Part shown: positions 11,217 through 22,315 of the stretch, piece by piece
Layout of the letters: every line of letters begins with the position of its first letter
How positions within the stretch are numbered: the first letter of the stretch is position 1
Source of the DNA: Cyathus striatus
Taxonomy: Eukaryota > Basidiomycota > Agaricomycetes > Agaricales > Nidulariaceae
Length of the DNA stretch: 64,000 bases
Direction: 5' to 3'
Assembly: GCA_025738555.1 (NCBI GenBank)
Contig: JAOVFP010000014.1
Span: 496,001-560,000 of the forward strand
Position numbers and translations under genes: made by a program
Notes under the pieces: model-generated
Databases searched by the model: none
The model's input: the letters and a program-made list of their open reading frames with translations, nothing else
Told to the model about the DNA's origin: nothing

Positions 11217-14200
11217 TGCCTGCCAGCACAGTTCTCCTGCCCAAGGTAGTAAAACGGACACAGTACTCGACTACATCTCTCTTTTTACCAAACTCTTATG
11301 AGACATCAGCGATGCCACGAATGTACCGTATTTGAAGTTCATTGCTGGTATTAGTATGATGATCTCAGAGACTATACAAGTGAGCATTTATGTTTTATTT
11401 CCTATGAATTTGTGCTGAGAAACGCCTGGATGCGTAGATGGTTAAGAACAACAAACAGGACTGCATCAAGATGACCGAAAGAGCCTATGAGCCAATCTGT
11501 GCAATCATTAATGTCTTTAGTGAGAGCGAGGCAGATTTATCTCCCAGCATAGTTAGGAATATCGTTCAGTTCACAGAGTACGTTGTTCCATCACCGTAAT
11601 GAATGCAACAGTGACTAGGGATTATAGCGTGTTACAGAAACTGCTGTCCTATGTCCGTATTTAGGCTGAAGGAAGCATATTCGAAAGGATAAGAAAATAC
11701 ACGGAGATATCCAGACTATTGGCGGACTGTAAAGAAGGGCTGAGGTCGGCGATGGATAATTTCGGTGTAAGAAAAAGCTTTTTCAATTTCAGTTACATAG
11801 GTGATAATTATTCACTTGGATCACATCAAGGATTTCCACATCAGCGAGATTGGCACAAATTCAATTAGGGGAAAACCTTGGACACCAGGAAGTTATGGCC
11901 TTTTTAGAGTCCAAAGTAGTGAAGTTCGAACTGGTACGTCACTATAAATCTATGATCAGTCTAGGAAAGATGAACTGACAAGGTCTACAAAGAATACAAT
12001 TTCAGATTGGAGTACAAGCACGCTTTTATCTCTCCCGCCACCGGAACCTCAAATATTCTATGGACATGATTCAGAGCTTAATCCGCATTACAAGGTCCAG
12101 AGGATGCACGAGTGCCTATTCTAGGCCAAGGAGGGATCGAAAAGACCTCGCTCGCGTTAGTAGCTTTACATCATCCTGATGTTGTCGACAAGTACACACA
12201 GCGCTATTTTATCTCCTGTGATTCATCAGGATCAGTTGAGGGACTGCACAACGCAATAATTACATCCTTAGGTATCCAGAATGTATGAAAGCCGGCGCGT
12301 GCAATAGTGGAATTTTTCGAAGGCAAGACACTTGCTAATAGTGTCTTGCTGGTATTGGATAACTTCGAGATGCCTCAGGAAGGTCAATCGCGATTAAAGA
12401 TGGAGGAATTCCTGAGTACTTTATGTGGTGTGAAACGGCTGAGCATTATCGTATGTCAATTCTTCGAACTATGTATGTCATAATTAATGTCGTATAGGTC
12501 ACAATGAGAGGCACGGAACGGCCCTCGGGACCACGCTGGACACGACCTTTCCTGTCACCCCTCCAACCACTCTCCTTCAAAGCGGCAAAGTCGATTTTTG
12601 TCGAAATATCTGACGAACCCGGGGACGATCCCCATATAACAGAAATAATTCAGCTAACCGATGGTCTTCCACTCGCAGTGGAGCAGTCCTCCGCCGATGG
12701 AAGGAAGAGAAAGACTATCCTTACACGGACGGAGATGATAAGACCAGTAACTTGGATATCTCGATTAGGCTGCCGCTTTCGAGTCACAGATTTCGTATTC
12801 AAAAAGGAGCTAGGGAGCTATTAACCCCTATTTCATTACTTCCTATCGAAATCTCGGACATAGTACTTATGCAAGTCGGGATGCCCATCGACGCGGTACT
12901 CAAATGTAAATCTGTACTATGCAGTACAGCCTTGGCGTATGTCGATGGCTCTGTGAAGCTGAAGGCTCTTAAACCCATTAATGCTCAAAGTCCACCCACC
13001 CACGTTGGAGCTATACGATCCTCTTTGCAGACATTTATACGAATTCATAAGCATTCTATATACATTCCAAGAGAATCCCCCAAAAGGACTTGTTCAGCAG
13101 GTCAACTCCAGCTTGGGGAATATTGTTTTATTGCTTCGGTTTGCCACACTGGAGTCGGAGGGTAACATTAGACGAGAGACTCTCCATTGTGTGATCAAGT
13201 TGGCGCTAGTAGATCATTTCACCGGCTTTGACACGGGTTCTATCCTATCTCTTATCAAAACGGATATCGGGGAGCTTGAGAAAGATGAATGGGGTGGCTG
13301 GTACTGGTATGTATTGTCACAGAGTATGGGCAGCTACAATGGCGCAAGTCATCGTGAAAATCTTTGGAATGCAGTGCGTGTGTTTGAAGTGGTTGGACAC
13401 AAACACGAAATTGGTACTACGCATCATTCATTGTCATTATTTTCCAAACTTACAACATTGAAATCACGTTTAACAGTCCAAGCATACCATGCCCTTTCAC
13501 TCTCTGATACTTCATTTTTTCATGATGATACAGTTGGGAGCCACATTGATAGTATGGCATGTGTGAAAAAATCCATTCAAGCAGCTGAAGAATCTCAAAA
13601 TCCTCGTTTTAAAGCGACCGCTTATTTTGCATTGGCACAGGTCTAGTATTATTCGGGAAAAATTTACGAAGCGCTAAAATCGGTCCAAGAAGCTAAAGAG
13701 TTTGCGAAGGTCTCTGGAGTATTGAGGCTCGAACACCTGTGCCTTGTACAGGAAGGATCTATTTACCTTGCATTTGGAAATTTTCCATGTTGTCTGGCAG
13801 TGTTGAAACAGGCGACTGAGAATTATACAGCTCTTGGAATCGAGGACACCTCCCCTGCAATGGTGCATAAAGATCATTTACTTGCTGTGGTATATTATTT
13901 CGGGTCGGAATATGATGAATCTCTAAAGGTCACGTCACATCTTTCTAAGAACGAGGGCATTGGAGACCGCACTACGAAAGAAGGAAAAGCCCACATAGCA
14001 CAGTTTCTGATGAGCATCATCGAAATCAATCTTCTGACTGGTTGGGCCAATGACGAGGAGACGAGATGACAGATGGCTGCTGTTGAGCAGATACAAGCAA
14101 CTCTTGGTTCGAGTATCACTATTGCTATCGATCATAGCCTCAATAAGGCACACATAAAATTCCTTTCAGGACATCTTGCTGAGGCTCGGAGGATCTGCCG

Positions 14201-14648
14201 GAAAGACATTCTTAATGTTGGATACAATGCCGAATGGAATACCCAGCGATGTCTTGAGATGGTAGGTGACATATATTTTGCCGAAAAGAATGTTCAGTCT
14301 GCGATGAACCACTACATCTGCCTGCTTTTGCATGCTCAGACCGGCAGCGAAGCTTATATACACAGCGCCCTTCGGTGAATTGGTGACATATTTGTCAGCC
14401 TTGGGGACGATGAAGTTGCACTGTCACTTTTTCAGGCTTCACTTTCAGGATATGAATGGATGGATGCTCATCGTGGAAAAGCCGATTGCATGCTTCGGAT
14501 AGGGGATATTGCACGTCAAAGAGGCAAAATGAAGGATGCGATGGCGCTTTGGAACAACTCTATTCCTCTGTTTGAACGAGCTGAACAGCATGCTGACGTC
14601 GAATTTGTTAAAAAAAGGTCAATCACGTACAATGAGAAAAATATATAG
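11217..14648 (+). pseudogene. NLR-like STAND NTPase (helical N-terminus, NB-ARC, TPR), degraded
   Basis: A decayed member of the agaricomycete NLR family, proposed to act in non-self recognition. In order: an N-terminal helical region (11260-11930, several exons); an NB-ARC core (12030-12970) with GQGGIEKTSLA, SLLVLDNFE-like VLLVLDNFE and MRGTERPSG; a helical linker; then TPR-type repeats (13000-14648). In-frame stops at 11299 (TGA), 11662 (TAG), 12286 (TGA), 13644 (TAG), 14067 (TGA) and 14376 (TGA) interrupt otherwise matching sequence. Frame changes are needed near 12100, 12690 and 12980, and a short deletion is likely near 12690. The P-loop reads GGIEKT where the family has GGIGKT. Because similarity resumes after each break, this is a recent full-length pseudogene. 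The TGA and TAG stops fit C-to-T changes in CGA and CAG codons (inference). Confidence 0.85.
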
Positions 14649-15628
14649 TAACTGCAGTATATCAGCATTTATAGTAATGTTTATTGTTAGTGAACTTTAG
14701 AATACACAAGGCATGGTCATACATTGTACTCCACTCCCAAGTTCCCCCCAGTTTTGGGTACTTGAAGGAGGATATACTAAATTCAAATGCTATTCCAGTT
14801 GAATTGATGATTACACATCTTCTCTGCTCTGCTTACTCCATGGGTCGACAACACAGTTGTAAGATGAGAGTACGGTAGTGCCATGGCAAAAGTATGTGGA
14901 ACAGTAGTAACAGGGAAGTCCCTGGAGTCTGGATGGCATTCGATGACGTTTCACATGTATTATCAGTGAGCGATAGTCCATCGCCAGCTGCAGGTTCTAT
15001 CATCGCTATGTAATTTCAACTGCGTGACGTTGGATCAGTATGTGCAATCATCATGTACGACCATCAATATCCTGATCGTACTCTTTCCATTGCCCATTGC
15101 TGTATTGGGCAAGCTGAAGAACTACTCTAATAGAATATATGTTGAGTCCTAGCTCCCGAGAGATCTACTTTCTACGCTTTTGAAGTCTGTGACACAATAT
15201 TGGTGTGTACACACAGATATTTCAAGTTGGCTAATATCTAATAATGTATATGCATAAAGGGGGTGATCCACATACTCTATGTACAAACCTAATGATGATC
15301 GTAATCAGTGGTTCCATTTGACCTGCTTAGTTGGCGCCCTACCACCGAAATACCGACAGAGAGTCACATATAATTCGATGTAGAATCATAGTTATTTTTA
15401 TCCCATCCATTGCGCGCGGTATCAGACTTCAAATAACCCCGGTATGTTTCTAAAATCTCTCTTTGCAGTGATTAAATCACCGTACATTCGTGAGATCTGT
15501 GAGGAGAAACACGCGGTTTAATTGATTATACACATAGTACTGACAGAGAAAGTGTTTTATTCACAGCCTCTCGGAATTCGAACTCGCCAGTATTTTCTTT
15601 AAACTCATTCTTTGGAAGAGATAACTAC
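14649..15628. other. Intergenic, no gene seen
   Basis: AT-rich spacer after the NLR pseudogene. It holds only short frames (62-64 codons) without recognisable features. A tRNA-like TTCGAATTCC on the minus strand at about 15575 lacks a matching A box and cloverleaf, so no tRNA is called. Confidence 0.4.
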
Positions 15629-15637
15629 TATAAAATA
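15629..15637 (+). promoter_or_regulatory. TATA box of the small secreted protein gene
   Basis: TATAAAATA lies 84-92 bases upstream of the start codon at 15721 and is followed by a pyrimidine-rich leader (CATCTCTCATTTACATTGG). This is a normal fungal core-promoter arrangement. Confidence 0.55.
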
Positions 15638-15720
15638 GGTGCGTTTCTGCTTTATCCTGTATCTCCTACACTCAACCACATCTCTCATTTACATTGGTTA
15701 TTACTCAGCAGCCAGCAACA

Positions 15721-15879
15721 ATGTTCTCTTCCAAATACATTCTTGCAGTGTTTGCTATGGTTTCTTCTGCTAGTGCTGCTGCTTTGTCTGCTGCTGTTGC
15801 ACAATCTGCAGCCACTGCAGCCACCGCCGCATCTGTCACCACCGTGACTACCGCTGCAGTAAACGTTTGCGCTATTCAG
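15721..15879 (+). pseudogene. Small secreted protein, exon 1 only (truncated)
   Basis: Fifty-three codons from MFSSKYILAVFAMVSSASA, a clear signal peptide (charged N-terminus, hydrophobic core, small residues before the likely cleavage at about residue 20). An Ala/Thr/Val-rich stretch follows, and the exon ends CAG|GTATGT, a good intron donor. Start chosen at 15721 rather than the upstream in-frame ATG at 15694 because the signal peptide begins there. Downstream of about 15890 the sequence matches the 3' flank of family copies 4 and 6 (33.66 kb, 38.65 kb), so the remaining exons have been replaced or deleted. The mature function is unknown. Confidence 0.5.
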
Positions 15880-15889
15880 GTATGTAATC

Positions 15890-16739
15890 CTTTGATGGAT
15901 TTTGTATACCCGATTCTCAACTGACATCTTGTGGGTATGGATTGCAAATTGTATGTTGTATTTATACTAACGTTGAGCATTCAACAACACTTCATCCTAT
16001 TCTCACTGGTTTTCTTGGCGTGGTCGAAGGAGTATGAAGCACTAATCATGCTTCTGTCCTCGACCGAAAATATGTATGCACCGCCGTACTCTTTCCCAGC
16101 TTTTATCGTACCTCAAGCTTCGGCATTCATGACGAACGCTCTCAGGCTCCTCATCCAGTGCGCGTCTCCTTTTGAAGTTTTTCAAAGCTTCCCCGCATCT
16201 TTTTCCACGCACCAAACTGGCAGGCCGCAGCAGTACCCCCTTCCCTTATACGCTACTCCAACAAGGGCGGCTGCATAATATTCTCGACTAGTCAGAATGG
16301 TGTCACACCACTTGCTAATGTGATAATACACCAATGACACGGACCCTTGTTATCCTCATTAGTCTCAGCCTATGACAAGGTTTGAAGAACTTGCGCGCCA
16401 AAAGCCTTGGGTATCTTTATGTACTCAGCCTCATCGTTTCTTGCTAATCGCTATATAAGAGCTGACGTTGGTAGGGCGTTAGAGGTCAATTAACATGGCC
16501 AAGGCAAATGAAAAGCGGATTGCTACTACATAGTGGCTTGGGGTCATTAACTCAATCTCTCGGAGTTCTAATGCGAATGTCAAGCATTGATTATATTTTA
16601 GTAGGCTTAGGTGTATCTGTGGAGTTCGCAGACAATTGTATGATATTAATCCTGACTTAAATTTCTAGTATGAATGTATGATTACGGATAGTCTATCTTA
16701 CGTGTAAGAATAAAGGATACGAAGGCCGTTTGGAACAAT
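15890..16739. repeat. Third copy of the copy-4/copy-6 3'-flank block
   Basis: Direct-repeat similarity with 33,670-34,525 and 38,660-39,230. Shared landmarks include TTGTATTTATAC, TTTTTCCACGCACC, GTGTCACACCACTTG, CGCGCCAAAAGCCTTGG and ATTAACATGGCCAAGG. It replaces the 3' part of the secreted-protein gene. The block continues after the inserted TIR element, from 17823 into the inverted promoter module at 18.1 kb. Confidence 0.7.
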
Positions 16740-17819
16740 AGCCGCAGTCAAAGTTGAGCTGCGAAAGGTGAAGGTGAAGGTGAAGGTGGCAGTGCACCTG
16801 CCTAAAAGAGAAGTCGCGCGCGATTCTGTAAGTCCGACCGCTTGAACGTCACGCTCCCTATCTGTACATCGCGTGAAACAATATTTGTGGCTTATCTCTT
16901 GCTTATCTCCCTCATCTTAGGGCTGCCAACCGTACCGTAACGGGTTATGGCCGTATTTCGAAAACCGTTTACGGTACGGGTGAAAACACAGCTGTAAACG
17001 GTTTACGGTTAGATATAATAGGTTTTCACCATTTTCTCGTTTGAAATCGTCAATTAGCAAATGCTATGGCGATCTTACACCAGGAAATATTTCATTTTTC
17101 ACCGAATTGGCATTGAACACAAGTATATACCAAATGTTATGTATAATCGCAAAACTTATGGCTGAATAGCATGATTTGTAATTATAAATTTCAAAGGCAT
17201 TTGCTTGATACGAGCTCTAGCTTTAGTTGTGTAGCTGTCTTACAAATGAAGGATAAGGCAGCGCGTTGGGAGAACATTAATGTATTTGTGAGTGACTTCG
17301 AACTAACTGATAGCATGTTTTTTCTTATCTCATGTTGCCTCTGTCTTGTCGACTTTGGGTTCTCTACAAGTCGGAGGGGGCACGTTGGCATGTAAAATAT
17401 GCTCCATCAGTGAGATAGGCATTGAGGATGCTCCAGCCTCCTTCAATAGCCTTTATTACTGTACATACTTACCGACTTGACATCTATAGTTGGTTAGATC
17501 ACAGGCCTATATCTCTGGAGTCCCTGTGAGCTCTCGGTGCCCTCAAAATGAACTTGATAAGCTGCTAGCTTCCTTCACTTTCCTTAGTACTTCCTCCACA
17601 ACTTGGGTTAATTCCACGAAAGGCCTTCAAAAATGAAGCAAAAGGAGGGGGAAATGGTAGGGAACGCGACGCGTTAATGCGGGGACGCGTCGACGTTGTG
17701 TACTCGTCACGGTATGTCACGCCGGACTTACAAAATCGCGCGCGACTTCTCTTTTAGGCAGGTGCACTGCCACCTTCACCTTCACCTTCACCTTTCGCAG
17801 CTCAACTTTGACTGCGGCT
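16740..17819. mobile_element. 1,080-bp TIR element with ~97-bp terminal inverted repeats
   Basis: The left end starts AGCCGCAGTCAAAGTTGAGC. The right end is its reverse complement, and the arms match for about 97 bases with one difference seen. The arms contain a GGTGAA hexamer repeated about three times. The insertion is dated by an empty site: the paralogous block at 34,525 reads GGAACAATGCAGCAC without interruption, while here the element is flanked by AAT on both sides (16737-16739 and 17820-17822), a 3-bp target duplication. No transposase frame is present. The 3-bp duplication suits PIF/Harbinger-like elements, but AAT is not their usual TWA target, so the superfamily is left open. Confidence 0.85.
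16917..17020. repeat. Repeated ACCGTTTACGGTACGG motifs inside the TIR element, hAT-end-like
   Basis: GGGCTGCCAACCGTACCGTA followed by several direct and inverted ACCGTTTACGG-type motifs. Subterminal clusters like this are typical of one end of hAT elements, so this could be a truncated hAT nested in the larger element. I found no matching opposite end. Confidence 0.35.
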
Positions 17820-18090
17820 AATGCAGCACCGCTACTTATGTGAAAGAACTGAACAGCACGCCGACTAGGAGATTTTATTTAAAACGATTAATTGTGAAGC
17901 TTAGTGAGGAAAGGATTCAGTATCTTATGCAGCGTTCATCGTTGTAGTGTTTTATTATTGAAATATTTAAGAACTTGGGAATTTACTTCGTACTGAGAGC
18001 AAGTGAAATAGGGCTACCGAGGAAATTTTAATAATAATACTTCTCGTGCTTCGTTTTTCGCAGTACACCTGTGATGTTGCCATTGGGAGC

Positions 18091-18334
18091 GGATGGAGGC
18101 ATTGAACCTTTTGGCGGGGTGATATAGAGACTTGAGGGGGACACTGGATATTTTTAGAAACACTACGGCGGACGCCATAAAATCTGATTGGCTCTAAAAA
18201 TTAAGAACTCTAAAAATTAAGAAATCTTTAGAGCCAATCAGATTTTATGGCGTCCGCCGTAGTGTTTCTAAAAATATCCAGTGTCCCCCTCAAGTCTCTA
18301 TATCACCCCGCCAAAAGGTTCAATGCCTCAATCC
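18091..18334. repeat. Inverted promoter modules with a hairpin core upstream of copy 1
   Basis: Arms 18091-18198 and 18227-18334 are reverse complements with a single mismatch seen (18095), around a 28-base centre. The outer ~65 bases of each arm are the family promoter module. The inner ~40 bases (CACTACGGCGGACGCC...) are found nowhere else in the window. The right-hand module drives copy 1; the left-hand one points away with no gene behind it. Confidence 0.85.
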
Positions 18335-18345
18335 CCTCAACACTC
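18268..18345 (+). promoter_or_regulatory. Family promoter module, copy 1
   Basis: The module reads CTAAAAATATCC, a short variable stretch, CAAGTCTCTATATCACCCCG, CCAAAAGGTTCAATGCC and then a C-rich run. The TATA-like CTATATC is about 150 bases before the start codon. The same module lies before copies 3, 5, 7, 9 and 10 and, degenerate, before 2 and 8. Its conservation in non-coding sequence and fixed position suggest the core promoter and leader. Confidence 0.6.
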
Positions 18346-18447
18346 TACTTGTCAGAAGAGGCCACTCGTATAATTTCTAGCCACGCCTTCAGCAAAAAAT
18401 CGCTCAAACAGACGTTACTTCTTGCACATTTTGATAAAGAATCCAAT

Positions 18448-19427
18448 ATGGCAATCGCACGTGACTGTACTGATTCCGCTGCGCTTCCCATCTCCGAGTT
18501 TCGCGACCACCACATCCACACCCAGAGTCTCTCTTCAACCGTCCCCAACAAGCTTTATCTGCACCATCCAACCTCCCATTCATCCTCTAATGAAGCCAGC
18601 TATGTAGCCTCATCATCTGCAGATTCAGCTCTGTATCTCGTTAGGATCGTAGTCTCCAATCGACCAGGCCAGCGCCGTCCTCCACCAGACGTGCTCATGC
18701 ACATACGCGCTTCGTTGCACGAGGGAGTCACCGATGTTCTTCACCACTACTTCGGTGAAGTGTACCAGAACTCCTCCTGCACTCACTGTACATCTGTAGG
18801 AGGAACACAGGCTCCTCGGTTCGCTATCGTGATTCTGCCATATTACTCTGACCCCAGCCTATCGCATTATGTGGACACCCACTTTTTCGATACTCATCCC
18901 GCTCTTTCAGTCTCAGCCTTCAGCCACTTGGCTGACCTCTTCCTGTTTCTCAACGAGCAGCATGTATCCTTCAGTGGTACATTCGCGTCTTATGTCCTCG
19001 TAACCCCGGCCGATGGGAGCGTGAAGGTACATAACTTTGCTGCCACAGTCGAAGTACAAGGTGATTCTTCTCCTTTACTTCGTTGCCGGTTACTGAAAGT
19101 ACCACAGATACACACGACCTGTGCACTCTCGGGAACATGTTCACTGCCATTTTTTATCACGTTGCTACTGCCAGCGGACCTATGAACTCGGTACGAGGTC
19201 CAGTAGCTACCGGTACCCCGGAGGAGGAAGAAAGGATCTTTATGCAGGCGTCGCGCCTTGCGCAAATGCTCCAGTTCTTCGAGCAGAGCCACAGCTCGAA
19301 TGTATGGAGCTCTTTGCGTGCCTTGCAAGACTCAATGTACGCAGCCAATGCTGCCAATGAGCAGCTTAGTAGTAACGTGGGCATTATAGCCTATGAAGAT
19401 GATTCGGATGTTTGGTCAGCCGACTGA
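18448..19427 (+). CDS. Unknown family, copy 1 (310 aa, two exons)
   Basis: Exons 18448-19060 and 19108-19427 around a 47-nt GT-AG intron in phase 1. The start at 18448 (MAIARD) is the one conserved in copies 3, 5 and 7; the frame is open further upstream only because it runs through the hairpin and promoter. Features: HHIHTQSLSS at 21-30, a hydrophobic ALYLVRIVV at 61-69, a Pro-rich loop, YFGEVYQNSSCTHC with a CxxC at 111-114, FAIVILPYYSDPSLSHYVD at 125-143, LADLFLFLNEQHVSF at 161-175, ADGSVKVHNFA at 188-198, THDLCTLGNMF early in exon 2, and an acidic end DDSDVWSAD. No signal peptide or membrane helix. I do not recognise the family. The segment order weakly resembles a catalytically dead protein kinase core (see findings). 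Closest to copy 3. Confidence 0.75.
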
Positions 19428-19439
19428 AGTCTTTCTCAA

Positions 19440-20530
19440 CTGGTCACCACTCAAGTATTCACGGAGCTTAGCTTAAGGCTACCCAGCACAATTACATTTG
19501 GTTACACACCCTTCTCGTCTTGTATCGCTCCTGCTTTTATTGTATTGATTTTCCTAACACTTTGCTATCCTCCACGTCTCGTTCTGACATGCCGTAGTTA
19601 TATTGGATTAAAGTCTTATAGTTATCGACTGAAAACTATATTTTGTATTTATATCAATGCACGTACATATCACCCAATACACTACTTGTACGGATGTTTT
19701 TGATTCACTAGATATATTCAAAGGTGTGGTACGAATCATTTATGTTCCAACGTTACACGAAGCACCAACATGTCACTAATCTCAACTCTCAGTATAGAAC
19801 CCAACTCTCCTCGAGCGTGGCACAACTTCAGTACATCCCGCGCTATCTCATTCACCACGTATTCCTGCACACAATTTTCCTCTAGGTGCCTACGGTCACG
19901 ACAAATCAGAAGGTTAAAACGCTAGCAAAGGAAAGGACATCGTACCTCTTCCACCTACAAGAGTGCTCTGCAATTTTCTCATCGCAATGATATGCCCTGC
20001 ATCTGCGAAGACAAAGATATGTCGGTAATAGGAATACGAACTAGCGCCTTCAAGTTCAGCCCAGCCCGGCCCATATCCCTCGTTGACCATAGTCCATCTC
20101 CATAATGCTGCCCTCGTCCGTGACCACCGTGCGCTGTTCCGCTCGTTGCTAGATTTCTCATATCTGAGCATTGACGCCGGGAGTCGCGGCACAATCCTCA
20201 CGGCACCCTTGGACTTCAGAGATGCATACCCCTCCGGTCGACACTCCGGTCCTCGCTCATCTGAATCATCGCATCCTCCGTTAGACCACGTATCCTATCG
20301 CAACGCTCCTATGGTTCAGAACTTGAGTCGGAACGTCATTGCACGTCTACTAGAAGGAAGATATCATACCTCATGCCGCTGCTCCCTTAGCCGCCCATCA
20401 ACTTCATGAACCATTTCCGAAACCCCCAATCACCAAACGTGTCGACGGCTTGATTCTCTGATTCTCTGCAGGACGAAACGAAGTTGAAGATTCCTGAGAA
20501 CGAGGTATTACTCTTACTCTGGAATAAATA
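19440..20530. repeat. 3'-flank module of copy 1
   Basis: About 1.1 kb conserved behind copies 1, 5 (36,150-37,200) and 10 (52,830-53,880), and partly behind 7 (42,350-42,970). Landmarks are GATTAAAGTCTTATAG with ACTATATTTTGTATTTATAC (possible 3' end and polyadenylation region) and a plus-strand frame at 20083-20409 that stays open in three of the copies. On the opposite strand 20201-19914 is also open. Whether either strand is translated is undecided. Confidence 0.55.
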
Positions 20531-20699
20531 CGAGACGAGGGAGTGGAAGACAGGCATGACAAAAAGGAGGGGATCGTGGTAGTGGTAGTGGTGGTTGAGA
20601 TAGCTAACGTACTGGGGATGAGTGAAGAGGAGAGATCGTTAAAGAAGTTTGGGAGTCTTTATGTTAGGAAGCCGGACATGGGATCAAAATGTTGGTACA

Positions 20700-21890
20700 A
20701 CACGGAACGAGGTATCGTTATCGATACGCCGGCGAGGAGGGAGAAGTGGTGGATGATGTCGTTCTTGCCAGCAGTAAGTTTGTCGTCTCAAAGCAGGAGA
20801 GAAGGAGGGAGGGAGGGTGAATCGTGGGTGATACATTGTTGATGTGACGAGCCGGCGGTTTTGACCCATGGGAGGAGGAAGGAGGGGGTGTAGATGACGT
20901 CGTTCTTGCCAGTAGCATGATCATCGTCTTGACGTAGGAAAGAAGTAGGCACGAGGATCTGTTGTGGGTAAGAGAGAGGTGACGAGCTTGGCATCGACGA
21001 TGTTGCGAATGTTACGCTGGTGGTGGTGGTGGTGATGTACAGCGATGAGACGGCACTGAAGGAGGCGGGGACGCGTGGACGCATTCCAACAGTGGAGGTG
21101 CCGTGGTAGGAGACGGCAGGAGAGGGCGAGGTGGGAGGCGTGCTGCTAATGGCCGGTGTAAAAGGAGGTGATGGCGGGTGGTGGCGATGGTTGGCTTGGA
21201 GTCGACGGCGTTGCGAAGAAACTGGATCGTTGTCGTTGTCGTAACGCAGAGGAGGAGGGGGAGGAGGAGGAGGGGTGAGAAGGAAGACGAGGTGCTTGAT
21301 GATGTCGCATTAACGCCGTTCTTGTCAAAGGCATGACCGTCGTCTTGACGCAGGGAAGAGAGGAGGGAGGGAGGGAGGGGTGTCGATGCGACCACGAGGA
21401 TGACCTAAGTGAGGGTGGTGGTGTAGGAGGAGAGGATGTGGAGATGGGGATGGCGTGTTGACGATGAGATGGGGGCGATAAGACAGGATGAAGAGAGGAG
21501 CTTGGGACCTGATGTGGGGGCTTGAGGCGAGCACTCCAGGTGGGCGATACAATGGTGCAGGACGGAGGAGAAATGGTTAGAATGAATAAAATGGCAGCTT
21601 GTGAAACCATACCTGGCGAATGAGCCCTCTTTGTATACTGGTATCTACACGAAGAGGACCACATATATGATCTAGAGCTACATGCCGGCACGGTCCTACA
21701 TTAACCGGAAGCCAGACCTGGTCGATACGACGGCGAGGAGAAGCATGAGGGGCGTGAGGAGAACCCGAAGAAGAAAAAGAGCGGGGAGACGTCAAGGAAC
21801 GGGAAACATAAGAAGGAACTGGAAAGTCAGTGGTGAAGACAAGAACGAGACGGCAGGACGACAACGAAGGATCATGTGAGTCGGGTTTTG
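20700..21890. other. GA/CT-rich low-complexity segment
   Basis: Plus strand rich in GAGG and GGTGG runs, so that both strands have long Ser/Pro- or Arg/Gly-rich open frames. The equivalent segment at 44,760-45,950 has its open frames broken and shifted differently, so I treat this as non-coding. It may be the relic of a Ser/Pro-rich gene. Confidence 0.45.
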
Positions 21891-22024
21891 TTGAGCCTAT
21901 GGATGTGTCCAGGCAATCAGATCCAGATCCTGATTCCCGACCAAGTAATTATAACCTCCTAATTCCCATTGCCTTTTAAGGCAGTTGGGGACTGTTAACT
22001 CGGACGGTGACCTTTATGTTGAAG

Positions 22025-22080
22025 CTAAAAATATCCGGTTTCTCTAAGTTATATCACCGCCAAAGGTCCAATGTTGAAGG
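22025..22080 (+). promoter_or_regulatory. Degenerate family promoter module, copy 2
   Basis: CTAAAAATATCCGGTTTCTC, then TATATCACCGCCAAAGGTCC: the same elements as the other copies but with short deletions. About 290 bases upstream of the copy-2 start rather than about 180, so it may no longer be the promoter. Confidence 0.45.
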
Positions 22081-22315
22081 AGGCGGTGAAAGAATCTCTC
22101 AAAATATTTCCTTATTTGGAACTTCGCTGTGTATTCAGCATCTCCTTCAACATGAGTCTGACTTCCGCAGTGTCCATGGTAGCTCTGAATTTGAAGCAAG
22201 TGATGCTCTTCAATCTGTCAAGTGAAATTACATATAACAAGGAGAGCTACGAAGTCGAAATGTGCACCTTACTTCCCATTCTACTTTACTTCCTCATTTC
22301 CAAGAAGAATCCAAT

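Noticed and set aside
15541..15640. tRNA gene (TTCGAATTCC box)
   Set aside because: No A box at the right distance and no cloverleaf on either strand.
18247..18447. N-terminal extension of copy 1
   Set aside because: It runs through the hairpin arm and promoter module and is not conserved; the start at 18448 is shared by other copies.
21012..21691. Long Ser/Pro-rich minus-strand frames (and 45,733-44,969)
   Set aside because: Low-complexity GA/CT-rich DNA is open in many frames; the two duplicate copies keep different frames, so coding is unlikely.
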